From Guadua angustifolia (taxonomy: Eukaryota > Streptophyta > Magnoliopsida > Poales > Poaceae): a stretch of DNA of 64,000 nt. The stretch covers positions 51,129,326-51,193,325 of the forward strand of contig CM070501.1 of assembly GCA_036346375.1 (NCBI GenBank), in the 5' to 3' direction. Below, piece after piece: positions 9,712 through 22,294 of the stretch. The position numbers and the translations under genes were made by a program. The notes beneath the pieces are model-generated. The model did no database searches, was not told the DNA's origin, and saw only the letters and a program-made list of their open reading frames with translations. Numbering within the stretch: the stretch's first letter is position 1; each line of letters begins with the position of its first letter.

Positions 9712-11399
9712 CCGTTTTCTAGCATTTCTGTTTTTTTTTTGAGAGAGACGGGATTGGGGAACCCAACCCAGAGGCGGATCTAAGTGATCTAGGTGGGGTG
9801 CTAGGTATAGTTTGAAAAACTTAAGGATATTACCCCTTTGTTAGATCAAATTAATTTGTTGATTAAACTGATTTTCATTTTGATGATTTGGAGTTGTAAG
9901 CCCTTAGAGTTTTTTGTATTTAGCAAATTTCAAATATAGGTGTTGGATTTACGATGATGCAAAACTATTATACAAGGCTATAGAGCTGTGCATGTGAAAT
10001 GTGCCATGACCTCTCTTTGCAAATTAAGGGCATGAGCGCATGCGCTCTAACTATGCACATTTAAGAGTGAGAGCTGAATTTTTTATACACATTTTTAAAG
10101 AATTTAGGATAACCTGAAAAAAAAAAAATTTAGGCTCTATTTAGTTTTGCGGTAGATTTTTAAAAGCACTTATTTATTTCTCCTTTTAGTCAGTTATTTA
10201 TTTCTCTTTTGGGATGTCACAGTTGAGTGAAAGCGTATTTTTAGAGCATTGACAGCAAAGTCTTACCGGAATTACTAAAAAATTCCCTTACCTCAGCCAT
10301 ATTTTACGGCCAAATTGACACTTAGTATCTCTTATCTCTTATCTGTATATTATTTTATTAAAACAAAGAAAAAGAATTAAAGTCACAATGCTCACTCCCT
10401 AAGGTTAGAAATTACTACGTTAATCCAAGGAAAAAGAGAAATATCTATAACATCGATGGTAGTGGATCCAAATTATAGTAGTTCACATTAAACATGTGCA
10501 GATATAAGTTATTACAATTGTACAAGGGATACGACTGTATTTCCATCCTGAACACTTATACAACTATATCTTTAAACATAAACATATATATATGTTTTCC
10601 TATCATATGATTTAATATAAATATATATGTTATATCTAGTTGTGCAATTAAAGTGATACAAAAGGAAACCACCATGTTCACTTTCTTGAGCTCAAAATTA
10701 CCATACTAATCGGAGTAAAAGAAAAAGATCTACACCATCGATTGTAGTGGGTCCAGCTTATAATGGAGTGGATTAAACATATATAAATATGAGAGCTGTT
10801 ACAATTATATTACTATCATAAACATTATAATTATATAATATGTACAACTCTATATTTTAATATAAACATATGCACCAAAGTATCTAGCCGCACAATTGCG
10901 CACGGAATTTGGCTAGTTATATTATATAATTAGCAAAACTGCAATTTGTTTAAACGCTTTAGGAAACTATGTTAAAATGAAATTTGGATTTTTATATTCG
11001 CTAAGAGGCTACAAAAAACCCAGGTTAATCGGAGAAGAAAGGAAAAAGCTAGAATGTTTTTTTTAAGAAAACACTCGCTTGACTAACCAATCAGTTCACA
11101 CTTCGCAGTCGTCGGTTCGAAGTAACGCACTGGCACGGGGTCCGGTAAATTTCATGATGCGTAGACGCGGGCTCCGGCGGTCGCACATGCGCATCACACC
11201 GGACGAGACGTGTCAGTTGACACGATGCACGACAGGCACGGGCCAGGGCGGGAGCCACAGAGCACACCGTGCGCGCGGAAGGTGCATGAGGCACCCGCAC
11301 GGCCTCCGGTATTGGGCACGTTGTGGATTCTTTCAAAAAGTCAACAAAACCTTCATCTTTGGGTGATCAATAATTGACTGTAGTAGGTGCTATAGACAA
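9712..11399. other. Intergenic repeat-like DNA
   Basis: I see no gene. CAGAGGCGGATCTAAG near 9,770 resembles the starts of dispersed grass repeats. A TTTTAGAGCATTGACAGC segment near 10,240 looks like one end of a MITE whose other end I could not find. The GC-richer patch at 11,080-11,340 has open frames but no recognisable protein. Confidence 0.4.
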
Positions 11400-11860
11400 A
11401 AATAAGAGTTATAGAAAGAAGAAGAATAAAAGTAAGGGTAAACGTGTATGCTATCTTATATGACAAGGAAGGTTTTCTGATAAAAGAGTTATCAAGTTTG
11501 AAGCAAATGAAGAGTACATGCTTAATGGTGGTAGCAAAAGATGATTCGGATGTACTTATTGTTAGTCAATCAGGTATGTCTCATAGATGGATGTTAGATT
11601 CAGTTTGTTGCTTCCACATATGTTCGTCAAGAGAGCTATTTGATAAAGGATCTCTACGCTTGACGTATGAACTGTTCACTTGGCTAGCTACAAGGAATAT
11701 CCCATTGCTGAGGTGGAAACATTTACATTTGAGATGTATGATGAAGTACATCGCATATTGACTCAAATCTGGTATGTTCACGATTTAAAGAAGAATTAAT
11801 CTAATATTTACAAGGTCACTTGAACTCAAAGACAATGAGGCATTACTTCGATTTGAAATC
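11400..11860 (+). pseudogene. Relic of a copia gag-protease region
   Basis: Around 11,560-11,650 it reads DVLIVSQSG...HRWMLDSVCCFHICSSRE, resembling the copia aspartic-protease neighbourhood where WILDSGCSFHIC-type sequence is usual; the catalytic Gly is replaced by Val. Further on, WYVHDLKKN resembles the conserved segment before the GAG-pre-integrase domain. Stops and frame changes occur throughout and no LTRs are seen. It is an ancient fragment. Confidence 0.68.
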
Positions 11861-12381
11861 ATGCGAGTTAATTACTTGTAAATAGTAGGTAATCATAAAA
11901 AATATATGGAGCAATGGAGGATAATGATTGATTGTTAAGCCTAAAGGAAGGGCAATAAATGGGATGTCCGAAAAAAATTATGATCAGGAGAAGAAAATAG
12001 TGTCGTTAAGAGTAGGTAATTAGATCTCAACTGCAGTTTTGCGCAGAATTACAAAGTCGGTTACAAAATCTAGCAGATGAAAAGATGAATATGCGAGCTT
12101 CAGGAAGAAAGAAAACGTGATGGGATAAACCACATAGTACCAATGAGTAAGTGGAAGTCAAAAGACGATACAAATCTCTAACATATATAGCTATAGGAAC
12201 GAAAGTTGTTGTGGTTAATCAAACCACACACACAAAAAAAAAGCTCTCAGGGTTTGAAAGATCAACCCTGAACACCAATTTGAGTATTGCGTTGATATGC
12301 ATGAAACTTGAATACTAATTTGAATATTACAGTGATATGCATAAACTTCTGTGGCGAGAGCTTAACCCCATCTTCTCCTAG
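11861..12381. other. Intergenic, no feature seen
   Basis: AT-rich DNA joined directly to the truncated 5' edge of the next pseudogene at 12,382. The segment at about 12,280-12,340 contains two similar short stretches (CCAATTTGAGTATTGC / ACTAATTTGAATATTAC). Confidence 0.4.
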
Positions 12382-13053
12382 GGTGATCCGCGCTTCACCG
12401 GCGCCGATGGCACCAACTTCTACTTCCACAGCAAGGACCGTGACCTCTTCATCCTCTCCAACGCCGACCTCCACATCAACGCCCACTTCATCGGCAAGCG
12501 CAACCCCACCATGAGACGCGACTTCACCTGGATCCAAGCCCTTGGCATCCGCTTCGCCAACGACCGCCTCTACATGGGCGCTCAGAAGACCGCCAAGTGG
12601 AACAACGACGTCGATCGCCTCGAGTTGGCCTTCGACGGCGCGCACCCATCGACATCTCCGCCGAGCTCGGCGCGTAGTAGCAAAATGACAATCCTCTGTC
12701 GTGTCGGAGCTAACCGTCACAAGGACCGCGGGGCTCTACCAACGGCGTGAGGATGCAGCTCAAGGGCATGTTCGATATCATGGCCAGCGTTGTACCCATT
12801 ACGTACGGAGCAGGACTCGCGTATCCACAACTACGGCTTGACGGAGGACGAAAACCTCGCGCACGTCGACATCGAGTTCAAGTTCTACGACCTCATCGAC
12901 TACGTCAGCAAGCTCAGTGTCAGCGCCAGCATGCCGGTCATGGGCGTCGCGCCCTGTTACATCTTCTCCAACATTTTCGCCACCAACTGCACCGTCGCCA
13001 GGTTCGGCCGCCACGCTGGCATCTCCATGGTCACATCCGGGGCCATTGGCTAG
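12382..13053 (+). pseudogene. Root-cap-domain protein pseudogene, 5'-truncated
   Basis: This third copy of the family has the same orientation as the intact gene. It starts inside exon 2 at GDPRFTGADGTNFYFH and runs to the normal C-terminus (HAGISMVTSGAIG, stop at about 13,051). Exon 1, the signal peptide and the Cys-rich region are absent. In the middle, two adjacent in-frame stops follow AELGA (near 12,675), and small indels change frame near 12,650, 12,735 and 12,800. The last third (about 12,826-13,053) is in one clean frame. It still has high similarity to the copy at 7.9 kb, so its loss may be fairly recent. Confidence 0.9.
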
Positions 13054-13453
13054 ATCGTTTGGCCTTGCCAGCGTGGAGCTTGCCCAAGAATAAGTTCATC
13101 TGCAAGAGCAGGGACCATTGATGCCAACATGTTTGTTTGTTGCTCGTCATTTAAACATGTACACGCACCAAAAAAATTGTGCAATTGCTATCGAAATTGA
13201 AATAAGAGATTGCATTTGAATGATTAAATGCTTTTATTCGAAAAGATGAAGGAAAAAAATATCGAGCCACAGGAGTGTTACAGTGTAAGCCCCGTTCTGT
13301 TGGTCCAGGTGTAATGTAAGTATGTAACCCAGGCGTGTGCTTTTGGACTGAATTGCTCGTCATTCTTAACGCTAACCGTCGATCCTTCATCCAATGGCGT
13401 ACTCGGAGAGCAAGCCGCTTCGGAGATGACAAGCATTCCTTCTTCATTCCGCC
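13054..13453. other. Promoter-side region of the PRORP gene
   Basis: About 400 bp between the pseudogene and the PRORP start codon. No repeat is recognised. A plain TATA box could not be assigned with confidence. Confidence 0.4.
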
Positions 13454-16400
13454 ATGGGGATGGGGTATGGGCTGAGGCGGCATATGGGCCTATGGCCGCT
13501 ATCCACCTCCAAACGCACGCTGATTAGGGTTCTTCTTCCGCCCTGCCCCGCCACCCACACGGCCAATCCCATGGCCACCACCACGCGCCGCCGCCCGCGG
13601 CGGGGCTCCAAGGGCCCCAACTCCGTCCTCTCCCGCATCCTCACCGACTGCACCCGCCGCAACGACGCCGCCGCCGCCATGGCCGCCTTCGACTCCGCCG
13701 TCTCCGACCTCGACGCGGCCTCCGCCCCGCGCCTCGCCGCCCACCAGTACAACCAGCTCCTCCACCTCCTCGCCGCCGCCGACAGCTCCTCATTCCCCAG
13801 CGCCGCCGCCGCCGCCCGCCGCGTCTTCTCCCACATGCTTGAGGCCGGGGCCTCCCCCTCCGAGGCCACCATCACCTCCCTCGCCCGTGTTGCCGCCTCC
13901 GACGCCTCCAACCCCGCCGCCGCGGACGAGGCCTTCGAGTTTGTCGCCACCATGAAGGAAAAGTACGGCCTCGCCCCGCGCCTCCGCTCCTACAGTCCCG
14001 TGCTCGCAGCGTTCCGGCGCGCCGGGGAGGCCGACAAGGCGTACGCCGTCGAGGCCCACATGGCGGCGTCCGCCGTCTCGCCTGAGGAGCCCGAGCTTGC
14101 CGCACTCCTTGATGTCAGTGCGAAGGCGGGGGACGCCGACAGGGTGTATGAGTATATGCACAAGCTGAGGCGTGCTGTGGATTTCGTGAGCGAGGAGACT
14201 GCAGAGGTGTTGGAAGGTTGGTTCCAGAGTAAGAGAGCGGCAATGGCTGGTAAGGCGGAGTGGGATGCCGGTCAGGTGAAAGATGCCATTGTGGCAAACG
14301 GTGGCGGGTGCCATCAGCTTGGGTGGCTTGGGATCGGTCCTAGGATGGTCCAGCGGGTGAGAGTTGGGGCGGATGGTGAGTGTGGGCGATGCGGATGCCA
14401 CCTAGCATGTGTTGATATTGACATGGAGGAGACACAGAGGTTCGCTGATTCTGTTGCTGGGTTGGCCCTCGAGAGGGAGACCAAAACAAATTTCAGCCTG
14501 TTTCAGGTGTATATACTATGTATGAATTTGTCTCTATAGATGATGTGGTATTTCTGTAGATATCTGGAATTTGCAGTTAGTTTACAGGCAAGTGTGATAG
14601 TAAGATCGTGCATTTGCTTGGTTTAATTCAATCAGTAGCATGCCTTTGTGTGATCTTTAAGAACTAAGATGGGAAAATTAGATGTGGAGATAGTGTACCT
14701 CAACGTTTTGTTCAAAAAACTACAAATGGTGATATACTGTGGCCGAATTTAATAGGTAATATCATAAGCTTCTTAGGGTTTGTTTGTTTTTGCTATGGAT
14801 TTTGGAATATGGCCTCAAAAGTTGAATTAAAAACAAACAGCCTGATTCTAGGAATCTATTCTCATAATCCAGCCCACCCATATACATTAGAATTCACAAT
14901 CCACTTCATATGTGTTTCTATGGATTCTTAGGAATACAAATATGATAATGTCACTAAAAGTTCCAAGTAATTACCCATCAAATGCCATCCCAGAATCCAG
15001 AATGCAGAATCAGCTTCTCTACAACCACAATCCAGAATCAGCTTTTGGAGAATCCACAACACAAAAAAACAGGCCCTTAATCTACCTTGATTTTCACCAC
15101 CTTTAGAGAAGTTGAACTGCTGCTGTGTTAACACATTTGAGTCGTCCTTAAGGAACTTGTGGTTGCTTGTCATGCCTGTGCATTAATTGCTTGCAGCTTG
15201 CTCAAAGTAACTGGTCCTAATAGTTAGACAAATCCATTACTTTTAGATTTCCTTGTAACTAAAGCATGGGATTCACCTGTCTGAGAACTAAGGCTAGCCT
15301 AGGAAATAACGCCAGTCAAATTATGTTTCATACTATATTCATTTGTCTGGTTCCTGTATTTGAAAGAATATCCATTTGTAAATATTAAAACATAGTTATT
15401 TTGTTACTTACAAGTTGAACAATATGCCTTCTCTAGGAGTGGTTGGAAGCACATAAAGAATATGAGGCTATAGTTGATGGTGCAAATATTGCACTTTATC
15501 AACAAAATTTTGCAGAGGGTGGTTTCAGTTTGATTCAGGTCTGTGCATCATCTTACACTGAATTTTGACATGCTGATGTTGCCAATGAAGTAATTTGTTC
15601 TAATTTATGCTCCATTTGTCATGCTTAATTTAGAGCAGCTGGATGCTGTTGTAACAGAGCTGCGAGATAGATATAATGGAAAATGGCCACTTGTCATACT
15701 ACATAATAAACGTATTGCTAAGCTTATGGAAAATTCATCTAATAAGCAGCTGATTGAAACTTGGAGAGCAAACGGAGCATTGTACACTTCACCAAGTGGG
15801 TCAAATGATGACTGGTAATGTTCCTCAGATTCTAGCCTTGGGTGTCCTGGACTCCTTGCACTTCTTGTTTTGTTTGGTACCTTGGTTTCAAATATTAGTA
15901 AAATTTTAATTCTCACCATTTTGTGAATTGGGAAGTTTATCTTTTACCTGTAATTGTTCATAAATCAACTAATATGTGCAATTAGATAATATGTTGAATT
16001 TTCACCCTCTCCCCCACTGTTATGTTTCATTTCTCTGATGCTTCTAAATATATAAGATGCAACTTTTCAGGTATTGGCTGTATTCAGCAATTAGATTGAA
16101 CTGTTTGCTTGTGACTAATGATGAAATGAGAGATCACATATTTGAGCTCCTAGGATCATCTTTTTCCCTAAGTGGAAGCAACGGCATCAGGTGCTCTCTA
16201 CAAAACTGTTGTTTCATATAATCCATTCTTTGTGCATAGTTTATTAGTGCAAAACCCACCCTGCTTGTAGAAGTTCAGAATGCCAAGTTGAACTGAAAAC
16301 CATGAAAAAGTTCCTAGGTCCTTGATCCTGTTGTAATGCAGCTTCAAGTATTGGATCTTGCTATTCCTACTTGATTATTAATTTTCTATTCTCATTGCCA

Positions 16401-16753
16401 TTGTGCAGGTCAAGTACACTTTTAATAAAGGAAAGGCAGTGCTTAGGCTGCCACCCCCTTATTCTTCAGAGATTCAAGTAAGTAACCGATTTTCAGGCTT
16501 TTCTAGATCTTACTATCTGTTGTCACTCGCTCATGCATCTTCATTATAGGAATCGGAGTCGGGATCTTGGCATGTGCCGGTGCAGGCGAAGTCTGGTGAT
16601 GAGAGAGTTAGTATTTGGCTTTGTATTGGTAGGATGGGGTCCTGCAAAGAAGGCCATGATACTACTGTGGCCAACGGAGTTGACCAGCCTGAATCTAATG
16701 GACCAGAAGACATGGCTGGGTCGGTTACTGGTAAAAGAAAGGATAGAGATTGA
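13454..16753 (+). CDS. PRORP: Protein-only RNase P (PRORP), frameshifted in exon 4
   Basis: It cleaves the 5' leader of precursor tRNAs. Exons are 13,454-14,506, 15,437-15,538, 15,636-15,814, 16,071-16,190, 16,409-16,477 and 16,550-16,753. Exon 1 encodes a basic N-terminus (RRRPRRGSKGPN), PPR-like helical repeats and the CGRC zinc pair. Exon 2 holds DGANIALYQQNF, exon 3 SNDDW and exon 4 TNDEMRDH, the acidic residues of the NYN/PIN-like metallonuclease. The homology then needs one more T in a run of five near 16,161-16,165. As written, the frame shifts just after ELLGSS, replacing the C-terminus, and would stop near 16,844 instead of 16,753. The normal frame downstream contains PPPYSSEIQ, SWHVP and WLC, where the other two zinc ligands (His, Cys) lie. 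The exons sum to 1,727 nt, one short of 576 codons. It may be a true lesion or a homopolymer sequencing error. Confidence 0.85.
14773..15079. mobile_element. Tourist-like MITE in PRORP intron 1
   Basis: The element is 14,776-15,076 (301 bp), with the 3-bp duplication TTA on each side. The left end is GGGTTTGTTTGTTTTTGC; the right end, reverse-complemented, is GGGCCTGTTTTTTTGTG. The interior carries GATTCTGGATTGTGGTTGTA, shared with the copies at 17.7 kb and 44.8 kb. The TTA duplication fits PIF/Harbinger. It lies within the intron and should be spliced out. Confidence 0.85.
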
Positions 16754-17727
16754 TCACCTACCCAGCAGCTGCATCTATCAGGTTGCTGTAATTTGTGGGC
16801 AACTGAGCTACTGTGGTAGTTCAGGAATAGGGATGCAGTGGTAGTGCCATCCCTAAATGCCTGCATTGTGTACTACACCTGACTTGCGTGCAGGTGTGCA
16901 CCAAGTTGGTTTAGATTTTGTCGACAATGTTCAGCATCCATGATGTCATGTGTAACACTGAAAGGTTCAACTTGGTTATACAGTTTTTTTCCCGGTTAAT
17001 GTAAAGGTGAATTGCAACACTTAAATTCGAAAGAACAACAACGGGGAGACAGATTTCAGACCGACCAAAGCATACTTTCCGTTAACATATGATTATTACT
17101 TGTTTGCATTTCTAACCTTTTAGTCAGCCATTGCGTACGTAAACCACTGAAAAAGAAGACGCACACAAAGGAGCTCCGGCACTATGGACACGAACTCGGC
17201 GTCAACCTTGGCATCGGAGAAGGTCATCAACTCAAGGTCCTGTAGCTCCTTCGCTTCCTCGAACTCCCAAATCGAACGTGCTCCGTCTGTGCCGCCACCG
17301 CCTCCTCACCCCGGCCATCGGAAACCGCCTCTTCACCAAAGCCATGGGCAACAAGCAGCATCAGAGGTCACATATACACGTCACTACTCCACGCCAACTC
17401 TGATATAATCCTGATGCTGGAAATTCTTATTTATATTTGGTATTGTGTAACAATATCTCAGTATACCAAATTAACCAACTGAATTATTTCGGTTAATTAG
17501 GTTCAGTTTGCCGTTTTATTTCGATTAATTTGGTGGACACTTCTCGAAAACCGAAATATTTTTTTACCGAATAAACTGAAACGATTTAGCCGAAACGAAT
17601 GCCCACACCTAAGAGGCATGCAACGGCTAAGATTTTAGGTTGGGGAGAGAGGAGAATTGTTGGATCGAGATCCGAACGGCTTAGGAATCAACTGATGACA
17701 ATCTGTTTCTCAGTTTGATCTATGTAA
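16754..17727. other. PRORP 3' flank and intergenic DNA
   Basis: No gene is seen. The stretch at 17,184-17,408 is open but low in complexity (Pro/Ser/His) and matches no family I know. Near 17,480-17,600, repeated TTTCGGTTAATT-like and CCGAAA motifs suggest repeat DNA. Confidence 0.45.
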
Positions 17728-17786
17728 GGGCCTATTTGTTTTTGCTTTGGATTCTCTAAAAGCTGATTCTAGATTGTGGTTGTAGA

Positions 17787-18009
17787 TGTGAGAATAAGCA
17801 AAGTGCAAGATGTGAGGGAATTCCACACTCTCTGCGAGTGGTATCCATTGTATTATATATTGCCGTATTGGCTACGGGAGAGACAACTAATTCCAGCGAT
17901 TACTAAGGAAGAGAGAGAGAGACAGTTACAAGGAAACGTGAGATCCTGAAGAATAGTTCTCAGCTACAGACTAGAAGAGGAAGCAGTCAATTGAATATCT
18001 CAACATACC
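17787..18009 (-). repeat. 3' LTR of the copia element
   Basis: On the plus strand it starts TGTGAGAATAAGC and ends CTCAACATACC. The element's terminal TG is mutated to GG at the internal edge. Confidence 0.9.
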
Positions 18010-18018
18010 TCCTCAATC

Positions 18019-21000
18019 TCAACCCTCTTCAACAAGATTGAGATTGCGCTGTAGATTTAAATGTTGCTGTCTTGCGAGTGGCTTGGTGAGTCCATCAGCA
18101 AGCTGGTCTTGAGTAGAGATGAACCTGATTTCCAAAAGCTTTTGTGCAACTCTTTCTCGAACAAAGTGAAAATCCACTTCGATATGTTTTGTCCGAGCAT
18201 GAAAGTGGGGATTTGCTGAAAGATATGTTGCTCCAATGTTATCACACCACAGATGAGGAGGCCTGGATTGATATACTCCAAGTTCTCGTAACAATGACTG
18301 AACCCATATCAGTTCTGCAGTTGCATTTGCCAAAGCTTTATACTCGGATTCTGTGCTTGAACGAGAGACAGTGGCTTGCTTCCTGGAGCTCCACGAGACA
18401 AGATTTGAACCAAGGAAGATTACATACCCACTCGTTGATCTTTTGTCATCGAACAACGCCTAATCGAGTCTCGAGAAAGCTTCGGCTGACATTGAGTTCG
18501 ACTTCTGAATTTTAAGCCCAGTCGTAGCAGTAAGTTTTAGGTATCTCAATATTCTTTTCATTGCAGACCAGTGCATTGTTGTGGGGGAATGCATGTATTG
18601 ACAAACTCTATTAACCGAGAAAGCTATGTCTGGTCTGGTGAGTGTCAAATACTGCAAACCCCCTACCACACTTCTGTATAGAGAAGCTTCTTCAACTGTT
18701 AAGGGTTCACCTTCCTCTTGTGAAAGTTTTTCTGAAACTGACATTGGCGTAGACACAGGCTTGCAATTTTGCATCTTCCCCCGAGCAAGTAACTCACCAA
18801 TATACTTCTTCTGTGTCAAAACAATCTCTTCACTGGACCTCCTTTGCACTTTGATGCCCAAAAAGAAGTTTAAATTTCCCAAATCTTTGATGGCAAAGGC
18901 TTCCTTCAATTTCTCCAGAAGACTACTCACAGCTTGTTCTGATGAGCTGGTGACTATAATGTCATCTACATAGATCAGCATGTAGAGGATGATACCTTTC
19001 TAATTATAAATGAATAGAGAAGGATCAGTTTTGGAGGGAACAAAACCTAGTTCCAGGAGTTTAGAACTAAGTCTTGAGAACCAAGCTCGTGGACCCTGCT
19101 TTAGGCCATAGATAGCTTTTTCAAGCCGATAAACAAAATTTGGATGTTTTTCATCCTCATATCCAGGTGATTGCATCATATAGACTTCTTCTTCTAGAAC
19201 ACCATGTAGGAAGGCATTTTGTACATCTAACTGTCATAGGCACCATTGCCTGGTCATTGCAATGCCAAGTATCAATCTAATTGTTACTGGTTTGATCACT
19301 GGGCTATATGCTGTCTCCTCGTAGTCTAGACCATAACATTGTTTGAACCCTTTAGCTACAAGTCTAGCTTTGAATCTGTCCACTATACCATCTGCTTTGG
19401 TTTTAACCTTGTACACCCATTTGCATCCAACCAAGTTCCTTGCTGCTGATGGTGGAACTAATCTCCAAGTCTTGTTTCTCATGAGAGCTAAAAATTCCTC
19501 GTCCATTGCTGCCTTCCATCTGGGGTCAAACAGAGCCTCAGTAAGACAGGTAGGAACTGCTTCTGATGAAGATGATATTATAGCAACTTGATGAGCTTGA
19601 CGTGGACCTCGCTTTGGATTATAGAAGACAGTACCATCGGTGAGTTGTTTGGGTTTGTAAATCTGTGACTTGGACCTTGTCTGGATGTGATGAGTAGTAG
19701 TGGTTGTTGAACATCGACCAGTGATGGGTTCTGCATTGGTCAACTCTGCAGAAGGTGATTCAGATTCAGCTGCTACGGCAGAGACCATCCCCGAACCTTG
19801 TGGATTAATGTGATCCACAGTTGCTGTTGCTTCATTGGGTTGGTCTGTACAAGCCATAGTATTGCCCCCTGGCTGAGAATAGCCTGCAGAAGACATATTA
19901 GGCTGTTCGGAAGGCATGGCAATAGGTGCACAGGGAGAAGCAGAGTGCTGACAACTGGTAGAAGAAGAGACTCAACAGTGGGTGGTGTGTTAGGCAGAGC
20001 AGTCATGGAGGCAAAAGGAAACACTTGTTCGTCAAAGACAACATCACAGGAAATGTAAACACGACCAGAGGGAATGTGCAAGCATTTGTAACCTTTGTGA
20101 GACGGACTGTACCCTAAGAAGACACACGGTTTGGAGCGAAAATCAAGTTTGTGATTATTGTAAGCCCGAAGATGCGGCCAACACGCACAGCCGAAGGTTC
20201 TTAGGAATGTGTAGTCTGGTTTAGAGGAGAGAAAAGACGTTCTAATGGGGTATGATTGCCTATTACACAACTAGGAAGTCGATTGATGAGAAAACATGCT
20301 GTCGCAAACGCATCGTCCCAAAACCGGAGAGGTACAGAAGAATGGGCCAAAAGAGTGAGGCCGGTTTCTACGATGTGACGATGTTTTCATTCAACGAGAC
20401 CATTTTGTTGATGTATGTGAGGGCAGGATATTTGATGCCCTATGCCATGACCAGTGAGAAAGGTATTCAATTTTTGAAATTCTCCTCCCCAATCACTCTG
20501 GATAGAAACAATTTTGCGGTTTAGAACCCGTTTAACATGCTGCTGAAATTTAACAAAGGTTGGTAAAACATCTGCCTTGCATTTAAGCGGAAATAACCAA
20601 GAGAATCTACTGTAGTGATCAACAAAGCTCACATAAAATTTATTGCCATTAACAGATGCGCGGGCAGGACCCCAAACATCTGAAGAAATGAGTTGCAAAG
20701 GTGATGTGGTGACACTAGTTGAAATTGGAAACTGGAGTTGATGACTTTTGCCTAATTGGCAAGCATTGCACACGGCATTGTGTGTAGACAAAACAGAGGG
20801 TAGATGATTATTCTGCAAAACTTGTTGAACTACAGCTAGAGAAGGATGGCCAAGGCGCTGGTGCCATACATCTAAAGAAATCTTGGAGCTATAGAAGGCT
20901 TGTTTAGGCGATGAACAATGATCTGATGACACAACATAGAGTCCTCCCTTGCATTCTCCTTTAAGAAGAATTTCCTTCGAGTCCTGATCCTTCACAAGGA

Positions 21001-22264
21001 AAAAATTAGGGTGGAATTCTAGGAAGACATGATTATCACTGGCTAGACATTGAACTGATAGCAGGTTGCGAGCAGTGGAAGGAACATGGAGAACATTTTT
21101 TAGATGCAAAGGATGAGTACCAGTTGAAAGAGAATAATGCCCAATGTGCTGAATTGCCATACCTGAACCGCTGGCGGTATGAATCTGATCCTTCCCAGCA
21201 TACTTCTCCTTAGTGCTCAGCTTGTCGAGTTCGTTGGTGATGTGGTTTGTCGCCCCTGTGTCAGCATACCAGTTCGGGTCGATGTCATAGGAAGAGTTGG
21301 TGATTGTCGCAGCCATTTTAGGATCCTCAGCTTGGTAGGAGTGGTCAAAGCGGTGGTAGCATTTGAGAGCAACATGCCCCACTTTACCATAGACTTGACA
21401 CACAGGTTTGTTGCTTCCGACATTCTGCGGACCGGAAGATTGTTCATTGCCTCGCCCGGAAGAAAATCCTCTGTGGGGGCCTTGCCTGCCTCAGCCGCGT
21501 CCACGGCTACGGCCGCCACCTCCTCCTCTATTGTTCTTGTATGCCATATTAGCTGTCGGAGTTGAGATCTGCACGGTGGTGTTGTGCTGATCTTGCCGAG
21601 TCTCATAGTTGAGAAGATGAGAATATAAATCATCAAGGCCCATGGGCTCGGCACGAGTCATCACAGAGGTGATAAAAGGATCATAATCGGCATCTAAACC
21701 AGTGAGCAAATAGGAAATGATTTCATCAGTACGAAGAGGCTGCCCCGCAATGGCGAGGCTATCAGCAAGGGCTTTGATTTTGTGGAAATAAGCAGATGCA
21801 GAGAGATCTCTTTTCTTAATGGTGGCTAGCTGCATTCTAATTTGCATAACCTTGGCTTTGGAGTGTGTGGAGAACATACGTTGTAAAGCTGCCCATACAT
21901 CATGAGCAGTGGAAAGGGATGCAACTCGTGCAAGTAGATTAGGAGACAGAGAAGAAAGAATGGTACTCAGAACCATCTGGTCTTGCTGCATCCATACTTG
22001 ATATGCAGGATTTGGGACTTGAGTAGTCCCTGTTGTTGTCGTCTCCGTGATGGTAGGCTCAGGAGCGACGACGGTGCCGTCGATGTAGCCCATAAGGAGT
22101 TGGCTGCGCAGGTAAGGAAGAAGTTGAGCCTTCCAGACCATGTAGTTGTCACTGTTGAGCTTCACGTTGATGAGGTTGCTGAAGGACGGCGTCGGAAGGA
22201 GGCCAATCATGGTGGAATTCACTGCGGAAGCAGTTTGAGAAGAATTGGAACTAGTGGTAGACAT
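18019..22264 (-). pseudogene. Copia gag-pol polyprotein, broken
   Basis: The reading starts at the ATG at 22,264 (MSTTSSNSSQ), with a gag domain containing LNSDNYMVWKAQLLPYLRS. A zinc knuckle near 21,400 reads CQVYGKVGHVALKC, in which the second Cys is now Tyr. The protease follows (WYADTGATNHI near 21,270), then the integrase zinc site WHQRLGHPS...CNACQLGK (near 20,850-20,740), the integrase core, the reverse transcriptase with YVDDI near 18,970, and RNase H (SRSSTESEYKALA near 18,350). A Trp codon before ALFDDKRSTSG has become TAG near 18,461. Further frame breaks lie near 21,490, 20,270-20,390, 19,230 and 18,990. The many G-to-A/C-to-T changes fit decay of methylated transposon DNA. Confidence 0.93.
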
Positions 22265-22282
22265 CTTGCAGATTTGCTTGAT

Positions 22283-22294
22283 GCTCTGATACCA
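22283..22294 (-). promoter_or_regulatory. Primer-binding site of the copia element
   Basis: Reverse complement TGGTATCAGAGC, immediately inside the 5' LTR. It is complementary to the 3' end of initiator methionine tRNA, the usual copia primer. Confidence 0.9.

Noticed and set aside
10235..10330. Second copy of the ACATGTACAATGG MITE
   Set aside because: Only a short AGAGCATTG similarity and no opposite end.
11079..11366. Arg-rich open frame in a GC-rich patch
   Set aside because: Both strands are open because of composition; no motif, no exon context.
13444..14401. Long minus-strand open frames opposite PRORP exon 1
   Set aside because: They are mirror frames of a GC-rich coding exon whose plus-strand product is recognisable; no domain is seen in them.
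17184..17408. Small Ser/Pro-rich protein
   Set aside because: Low complexity, no homology recognised, no neighbouring exons.
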